Shown here in pieces: positions 1 through 8,556 of a stretch of 29,401 nt of DNA (within the stretch, counting starts at the first letter, position 1; the number at the start of each line of letters is the position of its first letter). Made by a program: the position numbers and the translations under genes. The stretch spans positions 1 through 29,401 of the forward strand of contig JAKVBZ010000067.1 of NCBI GenBank assembly GCA_022448645.1, given 5' to 3'. This stretch comes from Pirellulaceae bacterium (GTDB lineage: Bacteria; Planctomycetota; Planctomycetia; Pirellulales; Pirellulaceae). The notes below the pieces were generated by a model. The model had not been told where the DNA came from. It did not search any database and saw only the letters and a list, made by a program, of their open reading frames with translations.

Positions 1-1751
1 CCCAAATTTCCTGCATGCTCGCACATCACACCCAGATTGTTCCGAGCTTCCGCGTCGTCAGGCAACAAGCTTACAGCCTTTTCGAAATGGTGCCGTGCCA
101 GTTCACGATCATCCCGCCTCAGCAACGCCACACCCAGCTTGCAATGAGTCCGCCCGTGGTCGCTATCCACTTGCAATGCCTTGCGAAAAAATTCGATGGA
201 CTCGTCAAGTTGACCCGAGTGCAATGCACTCGCGCCAGCGCGGTAGAATGCTTCTGCATCCTCCGGCAGCATCGTGGTAGCGCGCCGAGCCACCATAAGG
301 GCTTCGTCGTGTTTGCCGGCCCATGCCAAAACTTGAGACAGATTGCGCAGCGCCACACCGTGGGCCGTCGTATCCAAACTAACTTCCACCCGCTGTGCAA
401 CTTGTTGGATGATCTCGTCGCCCCATTGCGATGTGAGCTGCACCATACCCTGTTCCTCCATGGCTTGAATCAAGACAACCGCCAATAGACGGTTGACAGC
501 GATCGTGGGGTGTACATGATCCAAGAAATGTTCATTGCCCGGTAGCCCATGTTCGGCTCTTGATTCAAGAACTCGGACAAAATCGACAATAGGTATTTTT
601 TTTTCGGCACCAACCTCCTGAACAATCTGTCGCATGGGGCTGAGCGCGCGCAGCGGACATACGTCTTCGTCTCTGGCCAGTTTAAAGGCAGCAAGTGCTT
701 GGTCGAAATGTTGCAATTCGACGAACACTTGTCCACGAAGAAAATGGAGATCGGCATATCGGCTTTCGATTTTGGCTGCAGCATTCAAGTGCTCAAGGGC
801 CAAAGCCATATTCCCGTCCGTGTATTCCTGTTTCGCTTTGGCGAAGAGTTTCCGCCAAGCGTCTCGCTGTGGAGAACTCAGGCTCAAATGGTGCTCACTT
901 TTAAACGGCGCACAATGGCGCAGATTGGACACCGGAGTCACCACCAGCACCCGCGCACCCACCGATTGTGCTATCTCCACCATCCGCGCCAGATTGTAGT
1001 GGTAATGCTTCAATACTTGCTGCCGCATCGCATCGTCCCGGTAGTAATCATCTGGTCCCAGCGCGTCATCAAGTATCGTCGAGACCTCGGCTGGGAGTCG
1101 TTCGCCGCCGGCCTTTTGACTGGGACGAAGCATGCGCCGCATGACGGCGAATGTGCGTGTGCGACTGGTTATGGCTCCCAAACCACGAACAGCGTCGGGC
1201 ATTTGAATCAAGCCTTGGTAACTGCGACGTTCCAAAAACTCGTTCTGTCCCGAATAAATAATGAACAGATCTGGCTCGTAAGACGCCAATTCTTCCATCA
1301 ACATCGCCACCCGATAGCTGGCATAACTGATTCCTCCTGCGTTTATCAGTTCCCAATTCCGTGAACTGTCCGCTTCTGGAAGCAACTCACGTAGCCAACC
1401 GCAAAAAGAAGTGCTATCCCCATAGGGTCGTCCGTAGGTTGTCGACCCACCCATACAAAAGACTCGAAACGCATCTGGATCCTTGTGACGTGAAAACTGT
1501 TGACGGGCGAACAGATGTGTTTTGTTGTCCGCCGTGACCATGGTGGTTTGGCCTTGAGCGTCAGTCTGATCGACAAACAGCGGCAAATACGATGTAAATC
1601 CAACGTAGGGATCGTCTTCATACCGGATCGGTTGGACACCGCCGACAAACAGAAACATCTCCAGCACGACGAAGAACACTGTCAACACGGACAGCGCATA
1701 GGCCCCTTTTTTCCATACAGGGATTCTGCGATAGGAATGCGCTCGTTCCAT
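1..1751 (-). CDS. Membrane-anchored SGNH/GDSL-type hydrolase with TPRs (partial, C-terminus beyond window)
   Basis: The reading frame is open from ATG at 1751 to the left edge (583 codons seen). Residues 17-38 form a hydrophobic anchor after a basic N-terminus. The SGNH blocks are visible: GGST at 101-104 with the presumed nucleophile Ser103, the NAGG turn at 137-140, GQNE at 168-171 and DHVHP at 411-415 carrying the presumed catalytic Asp/His. A TPR-like helical segment (about 295-360) lies between the third and last blocks, and further TPR units run from about 450 to the window edge. SGNH enzymes hydrolyse esters, often acetyl groups on sugars; the substrate here is unknown. It is the last visible gene of a leftward operon, starting 9 bp after the DUF4838 gene, so a role in polysaccharide de-esterification on the outer face of a membrane is a reasonable inference. 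The family call is firm, the substrate is not. Confidence 0.85.
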   Translation of the reverse strand, partial: MERAHSYRRIPVWKKGAYALSVLTVFFVVLEMFLFVGGVQPIRYEDDPYVGFTSYLPLFVDQTDAQGQTTMVTADNKTHLFARQQFSRHKDPDAFRVFCMGGSTTYGRPYGDSTSFCGWLRELLPEADSSRNWELINAGGISYASYRVAMLMEELASYEPDLFIIYSGQNEFLERRSYQGLIQMPDAVRGLGAITSRTRTFAVMRRMLRPSQKAGGERLPAEVSTILDDALGPDDYYRDDAMRQQVLKHYHYNLARMVEIAQSVGARVLVVTPVSNLRHCAPFKSEHHLSLSSPQRDAWRKLFAKAKQEYTDGNMALALEHLNAAAKIESRYADLHFLRGQVFVELQHFDQALAAFKLARDEDVCPLRALSPMRQIVQEVGAEKKIPIVDFVRVLESRAEHGLPGNEHFLDHVHPTIAVNRLLAVVLIQAMEEQGMVQLTSQWGDEIIQQVAQRVEVSLDTTAHGVALRNLSQVLAWAGKHDEALMVARRATTMLPEDAEAFYRAGASALHSGQLDESIEFFRKALQVDSDHGRTHCKLGVALLRRDDRELARHHFEKAVSLLPDDAEARNNLGVMCEHAGNL

Positions 1752-1760
1752 TCCCGGATT

Positions 1761-3641
1761 CTACCAACCTCCGAAATGATCCTTTAGACGACGTTCGATC
1801 TTGTCGACCGTCAAATGACCTCCGGAAGCTGTGCGACGGACATCGTATTTATTGCAGAGTTCAAAGAAACGTTTGGCAATCGGTCGCATTGTTTGGACCA
1901 AATCCGGTTCCACATGTTTATCAGGCGTGACATACCAAACCGGCTCGAGAGCCGCTCGATAGGCCCAGATCATCGCTTGTTCAACACGCTGCCTGGTGAC
2001 TTCACTGTCGGCCAGGTCCATGGCCTCTGCAACGGCGTCGAGTCCCACTTGGACGTCTGCACTACCTAAACCGTATTCATCGTATCTTCCTCCCAGGCAA
2101 TGGCGGTGCAAACCACTGGCCGTGGAGCGGTCGTGCAGATGAATGAGCCAACGTTCAATGGGAGGCGCAGCGGGACCATAGTACAAATCCAACCACTCTG
2201 ACATCAACTTATGTAAATCTTGATTGGGGTCCCACATGATCCTGCTTAACAGATAATTGCGCAAGTCCTGGAACTCATTGCCATGCGAACTGCTCTGTGC
2301 CTGCATAAACATTCCTTTCACCCCCAACGCTGTCTTGACACGTATGTCGTGACCAATCCACTGCAAGTTTGGCAAAGGTAATTGAAAGCCTTGTCGATCG
2401 TGATTGAAGTAGTACGACCAGACGTGGAGGTTGTCGGTCAGCTGAGACCAGGAGCGCAATTTGTTGTACTGGTCTGTGTTCCGGGAACAGGATGCATCGT
2501 CCAACGCATGAATGAAACATTGATTTTGACAATACACAATCTGGACGTTGGACCGAGGTCGCAAATGTTTCGGCGGCATGTCGGTGTAGGCATATGCAAG
2601 TGTGCCGACCATACGGCCTGGAAACTCAGTCGCCACCGCGTCAGCAACACTGTTCACCAACGTCAACACAGAGCCCATCGGTGTCCCTTCTCGTTGATCG
2701 ATCGCAGCGCACGCTGTGCATTGACAATAGACACTTCCATCGTTCTGACTGACAGGAACGTTGAGCCAGTCGTGATGTTTGGCCAGGCGAGACAATGCGT
2801 TTTCGGTAATGATCCGACGTACGTCTGGCTGAGCCAAACAAGGTTGCATATCCTCACGAAAACGACCATCTTCATAACGCTTATGTGCCCAAAGTTCGCC
2901 CTCATAGAGCATGTAGTATTCAGGATGTTCTTCGGCAAAGGATTGCGGCGGCAGTAACTCTTGGAACGTGTGCAACACAAGTTGGGTCGCGGAACGACCG
3001 CCGTATTTACCAACGAGACTCCAGTCTTTACTCCCCGTCGGGAATGCCTTGACCTGATCCGTTCTGGGGGTACTTACGGAGTCTCCATTTAGCCTTAACT
3101 TGGCCGCGAATTTGGCATGCTGATAGTTGGGCTCAAAATCAGCCCATCGCCACTGTAATGGCGGGCGATAGATTCGATCCACGGCTCCAATGTGACGCCA
3201 AGATCCAAGTGGCGGGACATGGGTGTGATCAGCCGTTAAAAAACGCACACCCAAGTAATCCTCCAGAAACGTGTAGACACCGTAGAGCGTACCACGAGGA
3301 CGTCCACCTGAGATGGCGATGTTGCCATCCCGTACGACAATTCGCAGGTCCTCGGGACCAAAGTCGACGGCATCCAAAGCAAGAGGGCCATGGTGCAGGA
3401 CATGCCCTGGCCCGACAAATACGTGGTGTGAGTCCCCGTGTGCTTTGTCGACAATGGATAATCTGGGTCCGCCAGCAACAGCCAGGTGGTCACGAAATTC
3501 TTCCGCAGCATAGATCTCGGCAGCAATCGCATCCGGCGCCACGACAATGTCCCAGCCATCCAACGACGCCAAATCAACTCCAGCAGGCTTCGCTGCCAAA
3601 ACACAAGCAATCACCGAAAAGACTGTCAAACTGCATGTCAT
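1761..3641 (-). CDS. Secreted DUF4838-domain protein, GH67 N-domain-like
   Basis: This 626-residue protein begins with a signal peptide (MTCSLTVFSVIACVLAAKP). Residues of about 25-145 resemble the N-terminal domain of family-67 alpha-glucuronidases, including the typical GTLYGVYTFLEDYLGVRF segment. The central part (about 210-480) matches the DUF4838 type, rich in Trp and Tyr with paired cysteines such as CQCTAC. I chose the ATG at 3641, whose A is shared with the upstream TAA stop (TAATG), giving likely translational coupling; a TTG at 3653 is a weaker alternative. DUF4838 proteins are found in carbohydrate-degradation loci of Planctomycetes and related phyla, but their reaction is not well established. 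The neighbouring glycosidase-like lipoprotein and SGNH hydrolase support a carbohydrate role. Periplasmic or extracellular location is inferred from the signal peptide. Confidence 0.85.
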   Translation of the reverse strand: MTCSLTVFSVIACVLAAKPAGVDLASLDGWDIVVAPDAIAAEIYAAEEFRDHLAVAGGPRLSIVDKAHGDSHHVFVGPGHVLHHGPLALDAVDFGPEDLRIVVRDGNIAISGGRPRGTLYGVYTFLEDYLGVRFLTADHTHVPPLGSWRHIGAVDRIYRPPLQWRWADFEPNYQHAKFAAKLRLNGDSVSTPRTDQVKAFPTGSKDWSLVGKYGGRSATQLVLHTFQELLPPQSFAEEHPEYYMLYEGELWAHKRYEDGRFREDMQPCLAQPDVRRIITENALSRLAKHHDWLNVPVSQNDGSVYCQCTACAAIDQREGTPMGSVLTLVNSVADAVATEFPGRMVGTLAYAYTDMPPKHLRPRSNVQIVYCQNQCFIHALDDASCSRNTDQYNKLRSWSQLTDNLHVWSYYFNHDRQGFQLPLPNLQWIGHDIRVKTALGVKGMFMQAQSSSHGNEFQDLRNYLLSRIMWDPNQDLHKLMSEWLDLYYGPAAPPIERWLIHLHDRSTASGLHRHCLGGRYDEYGLGSADVQVGLDAVAEAMDLADSEVTRQRVEQAMIWAYRAALEPVWYVTPDKHVEPDLVQTMRPIAKRFFELCNKYDVRRTASGGHLTVDKIERRLKDHFGGW

Positions 3642-5245
3642 TATTCGATCCAAAACGAATAGAGTTTTGCATTCTTGAGCTCAAAGATCAGTCGTAACGA
3701 CTCATCATTCGTACATTCAATTCGCTCCTGGCTCATCCACGCGATGGGCGCCGACAACCTGTCACCTGTCACCGGTTTACAGGCTAACGTATCGTAACCT
3801 CCCAGGGGCTTACCAGCCAAATCGGCAAACGCTGCTTTTAGGTATCCGCCGGGTCCAACCTTCACGTTGACAAACAGTTGTGAGCCTTCGAACGTCAACG
3901 GCCGAGTCACAACCCTTCCCGTCTCGTCCCCTGCGTCGAGCGACACAAAGCCATCTCGCCGTAGTTTGGCCAGTCCAATGCGTGCGATCTTTTTCTCCAT
4001 CGCCACATCTTCACCGACCACTTGGGGATCCCACAACGGCATGCTGAAATAATAGATCCAATGTTCATCTCCCACGAGTATTGGCTTTGACGTGGGAGCG
4101 TGATAGTGCGGATCCCATTCGTCTGCTGCTCCAAGCGGAATCAATACCTCTCGCTGGCCCACACGCGTCCAATGCCGCCCATCACGGCTGGCGGTCAACT
4201 GAACAACTGTCTGTTTGCGGCTGGCCTCAATCAGATCGGTGTGCATGACTCGCACCAACCCCATCCACATGCTTTCGTGAACGAACCCACAATGTGCATA
4301 GATCTGTGTGTCTTGGTCGTCGAGTCCATCCGGATAAATGGTCATCCGCGGCCGCGACCAATGGATAAGGTCGTCACTTTCCATCATGCCTGATGAGCGC
4401 ATGGTGGGATTGCGAAAGAGGATCTTTGTATAGCTAACGTATCGCTCGAGACGTGGATCCCAAAAGAACAAACTAGTGTCACCAATCCCCGGTTGGTGAC
4501 GGTTCTGGTTCAAGGCAAGAGGCCGCTGTCGAGCTTGTGTCCAGTGAATGCCATCGTGCGACGTGTAAAGGTAGTAGCCTTCGGGTGGTGCACCTTGCGG
4601 GTCTGTCCAATCATGCCACACGATCGCTTTGAAACGTCGTCGGCGATCTGGTTCCCTATCAGGTGGCTCGTCGAAGATAGCGTAAGCCGCCCCTTTGGGG
4701 ATCACAATATTGTTGGCCTTCGACCCATCATATTCGTACAAACCAATATCCGGTTTGTGCCAAGTAATCCCGTCGTTCGACTCAGCATAACACATGGGAG
4801 AACGTACGGTGACACCCGACGGCAGAACGTAATTGTGGTACGCACTGTACCACATGCGAAACTTTCCCGTTTTTTCATCACGGAGCACGGTGTGGAATGT
4901 CGGTCCAAATCCTTCCCACGGTCGGTCCCGGTCAATCAACGGATTAGCAGCGTGTTTTTTTGCAGGATTTACTTTTCGGCGAATATTCTCTATCGAAGCC
5001 AACAAATAGTCATCCAAGAAAAGCTGTCTCGTTTGGTCAATCTTGACTGGCCAATCTTTTTGATCGATGGGGTACAGCAAGTGTTCGCTTGCAAGGACAC
5101 CATAAGCCTGGCGATACAACTGTTCATCCACCTGCCAACGGAGAGGATCAGGACCCTGCGCGCATGCGGACAAAGTCAGCAGGACTCCCAGAAGAAGAGC
5201 AAAAGAACCATTTCGCCAATCGTTGTATTGTAGATTTTTCATCAT
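3641..5245 (-). CDS. Lipoprotein with glycoside-hydrolase-like five-bladed beta-propeller
   Basis: From ATG at 5245 this is 534 residues. Residues 15-28 are a lipoprotein signal with lipobox LSAC, Cys28 being the presumed lipidated residue. The body shows the pattern of the GH32/43/117/130-like propeller superfamily: RQLFLDDYLL near the start of the fold, then repeated blade motifs such as FRMWYSAYH, CYAESNDGITWHKP and YYLYTSHDGIHWT. The acidic residue of LFLDDY is a candidate active-site residue, but I cannot assign a CAZy family or substrate. A GTG at 5269 could extend the N-terminus by eight residues; the ATGATG pair at 5245/5242 fits the signal peptide better. The gene starts 27 bp after the end of the decayed oxidoreductase gene and overlaps the DUF4838 start, so it belongs to the same operon. 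Confidence 0.82.
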   Translation of the reverse strand: MMKNLQYNDWRNGSFALLLGVLLTLSACAQGPDPLRWQVDEQLYRQAYGVLASEHLLYPIDQKDWPVKIDQTRQLFLDDYLLASIENIRRKVNPAKKHAANPLIDRDRPWEGFGPTFHTVLRDEKTGKFRMWYSAYHNYVLPSGVTVRSPMCYAESNDGITWHKPDIGLYEYDGSKANNIVIPKGAAYAIFDEPPDREPDRRRRFKAIVWHDWTDPQGAPPEGYYLYTSHDGIHWTQARQRPLALNQNRHQPGIGDTSLFFWDPRLERYVSYTKILFRNPTMRSSGMMESDDLIHWSRPRMTIYPDGLDDQDTQIYAHCGFVHESMWMGLVRVMHTDLIEASRKQTVVQLTASRDGRHWTRVGQREVLIPLGAADEWDPHYHAPTSKPILVGDEHWIYYFSMPLWDPQVVGEDVAMEKKIARIGLAKLRRDGFVSLDAGDETGRVVTRPLTFEGSQLFVNVKVGPGGYLKAAFADLAGKPLGGYDTLACKPVTGDRLSAPIAWMSQERIECTNDESLRLIFELKNAKLYSFWIE

Positions 5246-5272
5246 GCTACTCACCAGAAATTCGTACACAGG

Positions 5273-6389
5273 TTAACTACCTGAGATCATATCGGACACC
5301 TCGAAACCAACACGGTACTCACGTTGCAGGTAGCGGTTTGCCTCTTCGGCACCATCGCCGACAAACTGTTCTGTATTCGGATCGCTGGAAAGCATCTAGT
5401 CGACCTCCTTCCCCGTAAACCACGTACCCGGTTCCAGGACCTTTCGTCTTCCATTCTTGCTGGGAACTTTCGCCTGTCGTGAGATTGGACAAGCCGATCA
5501 CGACAGGAATACTTCCTGTATCGAAATAGCAAAAGTGTAAATTCGGTGTATTACCCGCGTCCTTAAACGCAACTCGACCACCTCCACCAAAGACACGCTT
5601 AGGCAACCGAATGGTATCCAGGAATACATTATTTCGTACGTCATCTAAGATATGGATACCCCAATTCCCCATGTCCCCGGAGCCGGTATTGAAATCAAAA
5701 TGCCAATCGTAATGGAGTTGATCCCGATAAATTGGTAAGTCTTGAGCAGGCCCTAGCCAAAGGTTGCAATCCACATTGCTCGCAAATCTCATCGGTGTCT
5801 CACGTCGTCCAATAGGTAGACACACACCATAATGGTTTACGCGAACCATCTACAACTTACCCAGCGCATGTTCGTCATGCAAAAACGTCTTGATTTCTCC
5901 CTGCATGGGATCGGACCGCTGCTGGGTTCCCAATTGGCAAACGCGGCCGAATTTCCTGGCCGCGGCAACCGTCTGCTGACCTTCCCATTGAGAATGCGAA
6001 AGGGGCTTTTCCACAAAGACGTCTTTACCAGCTTCCATCGCCCAAATGGCAGCCAGACAATGCCAATGATTACAAGTCGAGATGACCGCAGCATCGATCG
6101 ATTGGTCGTCGAGCATGCCACAAAGATCTCTCCATCTCTGAGCCTTCGGAAAGCGGTCACCTGCTGCACCAAGTCGTGACTCGTCCGGATCACACAGCCC
6201 AATCACGACCACTCCAGGAATAGCACTGAAAGCAGTAAGAAGGTTACTTGCACGACCACCGCAACCGATGAACCCCAGATGGACTACGTCATTCGCGGCT
6301 GTAGCTCGTAGCGAGCTCATGGACAGAGAGACTGTCGCACCAATCACCACGCCAGTAGATAGAAATTGCCGGCGCGAAACAAAAGACAT
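5273..6389 (-). pseudogene. Gfo/Idh/MocA-family oxidoreductase, broken by TAG and a frame change
   Basis: The N-terminal piece (6389-5850, 179 codons) has a Tat leader (SRRQFL), the NAD(P)-binding GFIGCGGRA motif at about 39-47 and the family motif EKPLSHS at about 127-133. An in-frame TAG at 5852-5850 stops it. The same frame continues at once with MVRVNHYG and typical family segments (GDMGNWGIHILDDV, GPGTGYVVYGEGGR). Around 5400-5396 the coding sense moves one frame: frame 1 then gives an Arg/Cys-rich tail ending at 5319, while the next frame reads a plausible C-terminus (SSDPNTEQFVGDGAEEANRYL) to TAA at 5275-5273. The ancestral protein would be about 370 residues, normal for an exported planctomycete member. 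Such proteins usually oxidise or reduce sugars or sugar derivatives. RBS AGGA lies about 10 nt before the ATG. It heads the leftward carbohydrate operon. Confidence 0.85.
5393..5410 (-). promoter_or_regulatory. Perfect internal Shine-Dalgarno ahead of an ATG at the frame change
   Basis: AAGGAGGT at 5410-5403 is followed after 7 nt (CGACTAG) by ATG at 5395-5393. That ATG opens the frame that carries the plausible C-terminus of the broken oxidoreductase (40 codons to 5273). The site is also simply the codons for Glu-Gly-Gly in the first frame. It may be chance, a reinitiation site, or a stimulator of +1 frameshifting. Confidence 0.4.
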
Positions 6390-6446
6390 AGGTAATTTTC
6401 CTAGGCGGGGTTGAGAATAACGCCATTGTACGCTAACAAGAGCGAC
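6390..6446. promoter_or_regulatory. Short divergent intergenic region of the carbohydrate locus
   Basis: Only 57 bp separate the starts of the leftward oxidoreductase gene and the rightward acetyltransferase gene. Any promoters for the two units must overlap here or lie inside the coding regions. I see the AGGA ribosome-binding site of the leftward gene but no clear -35/-10 pair. Confidence 0.4.
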
Positions 6447-7577
6447 ATGACAGGACCGTCAGAATCTGAAACGAATGCAACTCAACCACAGCGGATCAAA
6501 TCAATCGACGCCTTGCGAGGCTTTGATATGTTCTGGATTGTGGGTGGAAACCCGTTAATCTTGGCTGGGGCCAGCATCTTCGTCGATCCTGCACCGGAAT
6601 GGCTGAAATACCACTTAGGCCATCCACCCTGGGAAGGGTTTTCCGCCTGGGATCTGATCATGCCGCTGTTCCTGTTTATCGTGGGATCCGCGATGCCGTT
6701 TTCGTTCACTCGACGCCTGGACAAAGGTCAAAACCGCGGGCATTTGTACGCGAAAATCTTGCGCCGCGTGTTGATCTTGTTCGTCATGGGTATGGCCGTG
6801 CAAGGACATTTGCTGGCGTTCGACCTTTCGAGATTGCATGTCTATTGCAATACATTGCAAGCGATCGCAGCTGGTTACCTTGTCGCAGGAATCGTCATGT
6901 TGAACCTCCCTGTGATCGGACAAGTGATCACTACCATCGGGTTGCTCATCGGCTACTGGCTGATCATGACGTGTGTGCCATTCGGAGGCTATCCTGCTGG
7001 AACACTAGAACCAGATGCAAATGTAGCGCTTGCGATTGACAATTTTGTGCTGAGAGGTTTTGGTGATGGTACCAGTTATACGTGGGTACTCAGCAGTATG
7101 GGATTTTCCGCAACGACACTGTTGGGTGTACTGTCAGGACACGTGTTGCGTACCGACACCTCTCCGCGTCAAAAACTACTATGGCTGATCGGGATCGGAA
7201 TCGGTTGTTTACTGGCAGGTTGGATTTGGGCTGAATGGCTTGGTTTCCCCATCATCAAACATATCTGGACGAGCTCCATGGCCTTGTGGGCCGCCGGTTG
7301 GTCGTTTCTCTTATTGGCATTGTTCTATGCCTTGATTGACGTAGCCGGTTATCGTCGTTGGTCGTTCCCGTTCGTGGTCATTGGGGCCAATGCAATTACA
7401 GCGTACGTCGGAGTCCATTTCATACCGTTTCGAACGATCGCCGAGAATCTCGTAGGGGGATTGGCAGGGCTGATCGGAGAACCGTGGGGAACCGTATTGG
7501 TCACATTTAGCGCAGTGCTAATTCTATGGCTGGTTCTCTATCACATGTATCGGCGCAAGATCTTTTTGCGAATTTGA
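6447..7577 (+). CDS. DUF5009/HGSNAT-like transmembrane acetyltransferase
   Basis: This 376-residue integral membrane protein starts best at ATG 6447; an upstream TTG at 6411 would add 12 residues. It opens with RIKSIDALRGFDMFWI, the usual first helix of this acyltransferase superfamily. The segment GHPPWEGFSAWDLIMPLFLF (58-77) corresponds to the HxxWxG...DL.P.FLFI loop of human heparan-alpha-glucosaminide N-acetyltransferase, where the His (here His59) is the acetyl carrier. About ten hydrophobic helices follow. Family members move acetyl from cytoplasmic acetyl-CoA across the membrane to an amino sugar. It is divergent from the glycosidase-like operon and probably serves the same glycan. The fold and the His are well supported; the acceptor sugar is unknown. 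Confidence 0.85.
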   Translation: MTGPSESETNATQPQRIKSIDALRGFDMFWIVGGNPLILAGASIFVDPAPEWLKYHLGHPPWEGFSAWDLIMPLFLFIVGSAMPFSFTRRLDKGQNRGHLYAKILRRVLILFVMGMAVQGHLLAFDLSRLHVYCNTLQAIAAGYLVAGIVMLNLPVIGQVITTIGLLIGYWLIMTCVPFGGYPAGTLEPDANVALAIDNFVLRGFGDGTSYTWVLSSMGFSATTLLGVLSGHVLRTDTSPRQKLLWLIGIGIGCLLAGWIWAEWLGFPIIKHIWTSSMALWAAGWSFLLLALFYALIDVAGYRRWSFPFVVIGANAITAYVGVHFIPFRTIAENLVGGLAGLIGEPWGTVLVTFSAVLILWLVLYHMYRRKIFLRI

Positions 7578-7679
7578 GTCGCTCGAAGGTTGTCTAAGCG
7601 TCGTTATCCATGGGAATCATAACAGCCCATCCTGCTACGTTTGAAGTGAAGCGTCGTGCGTATTTGCCAACCGATATTT

Positions 7680-8540
7680 TTAACGGCAAATCGAGACCAC
7701 AAGGATCCACACAAACACCATGTCCGCAAGAGAACCTATCCATAGCCAGCGTCGCAACACTTTTTTCCAGAGCATGGTCCAGGCGATTGCCAATGGTACT
7801 AGGCAAAAGATGGGTACGGGCCCTAAAAAACACCCAGCCATTCCGGTGTAAAAGATATCCCAGCGATCTAGCCACGGTTGAGAACCTCGGCGAACCACCC
7901 ACAACAAACTTGCCAATACGACGCCAACGATGCCTCCCAACATGCTAAACCACAAATTCTGCAGCCCGAAAGCCGACGAGTCGGTGATCCACCACTGGTA
8001 GTATCCCCAGACAGCCATTGGCAGTGGAAACACGATCGCACCCGCAAATGCCACCGTCCATCCAAAGATCAATGGGGAAAAGGATTGTTGGGCTGCGTCC
8101 CACTGAACCAAAGCAGCACAAATCAAGAAGCACAGGCAAATGAGATGATATCCACAGAGACTCCAGCTTGAGAAACTCCCCAAATTTAACGACTCCAGGT
8201 GGTTTGGTAATTCCCTGATCAGGAGTCCGCCGCCAGAGAATCCTTCTAAGAAGCCGAGCAACAAGAACAAAGCGGCGACCGTCGCTTCGATCCCCGCATA
8301 ACGGAGCGAAAACGATACCCCGCAATCTCGGCAGTGCCCTCTAAGCACAAACCAGCTGACGACGGGAATGTTGTCATACCAGCGGATGGGATGCTGACAG
8401 CTAGGACACTGCGATCCGGGGCTCACCAGGCTCAACCCACGCGGTAGCCGATACACCACCACGTTCATAAAACTGCCAATACAGCCACCGATTACCAGCA
8501 GCCAGACACTGACGAGCCAAATGGCGGCAGAGGTGTCCAT
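7680..8540 (-). CDS. Prepilin peptidase (type IV leader peptidase family)
   Basis: About 286 residues and eight hydrophobic helices. The N-terminal domain has GSFMNVVVYRLPRG and two Cys pairs (CPSC at 45-48, CRDC at 70-73), as in PilD-type enzymes that cleave and methylate type IV pilin-like prepilins. The first aspartate of the GxGD protease site is Asp148 in LVQWD. The second motif is altered: instead of GxGD the sequence reads RWDIFYTGMAGCFLG, with Asp218 at the right spacing to the conserved LG. ATG 8540 has an AGG 9 nt upstream; GTG 8546 is an alternative start. It ends the MoxR-UbiD-PtsN operon, 10 bp or more after ptsN. No pilin gene is in the window. Confidence 0.85.
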   Translation of the reverse strand: MDTSAAIWLVSVWLLVIGGCIGSFMNVVVYRLPRGLSLVSPGSQCPSCQHPIRWYDNIPVVSWFVLRGHCRDCGVSFSLRYAGIEATVAALFLLLGFLEGFSGGGLLIRELPNHLESLNLGSFSSWSLCGYHLICLCFLICAALVQWDAAQQSFSPLIFGWTVAFAGAIVFPLPMAVWGYYQWWITDSSAFGLQNLWFSMLGGIVGVVLASLLWVVRRGSQPWLDRWDIFYTGMAGCFLGPVPIFCLVPLAIAWTMLWKKVLRRWLWIGSLADMVFVWILVVSICR

Positions 8541-8556
8541 AGCCACGTGCCTATCA

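Noticed and set aside
699..1364. Rightward 221-codon frame
   Set aside because: It is antisense to the SGNH hydrolase, whose catalytic motifs are clear; composition is rich in His, Arg and Gln as expected of a shadow frame.
2382..2957. Rightward 191-codon frame
   Set aside because: Antisense to the DUF4838 gene, with no family similarity and no ribosome-binding site.
4493..5233. Rightward 246-codon frame
   Set aside because: Antisense to the propeller lipoprotein; the opposite strand carries the lipobox and blade motifs.
7868..7900. Prepilin peptidase as a catalytically dead protein
   Set aside because: At first GxGD seemed missing, but an aspartate with the correct spacing to the conserved LG is present (Asp218), so activity cannot be excluded.
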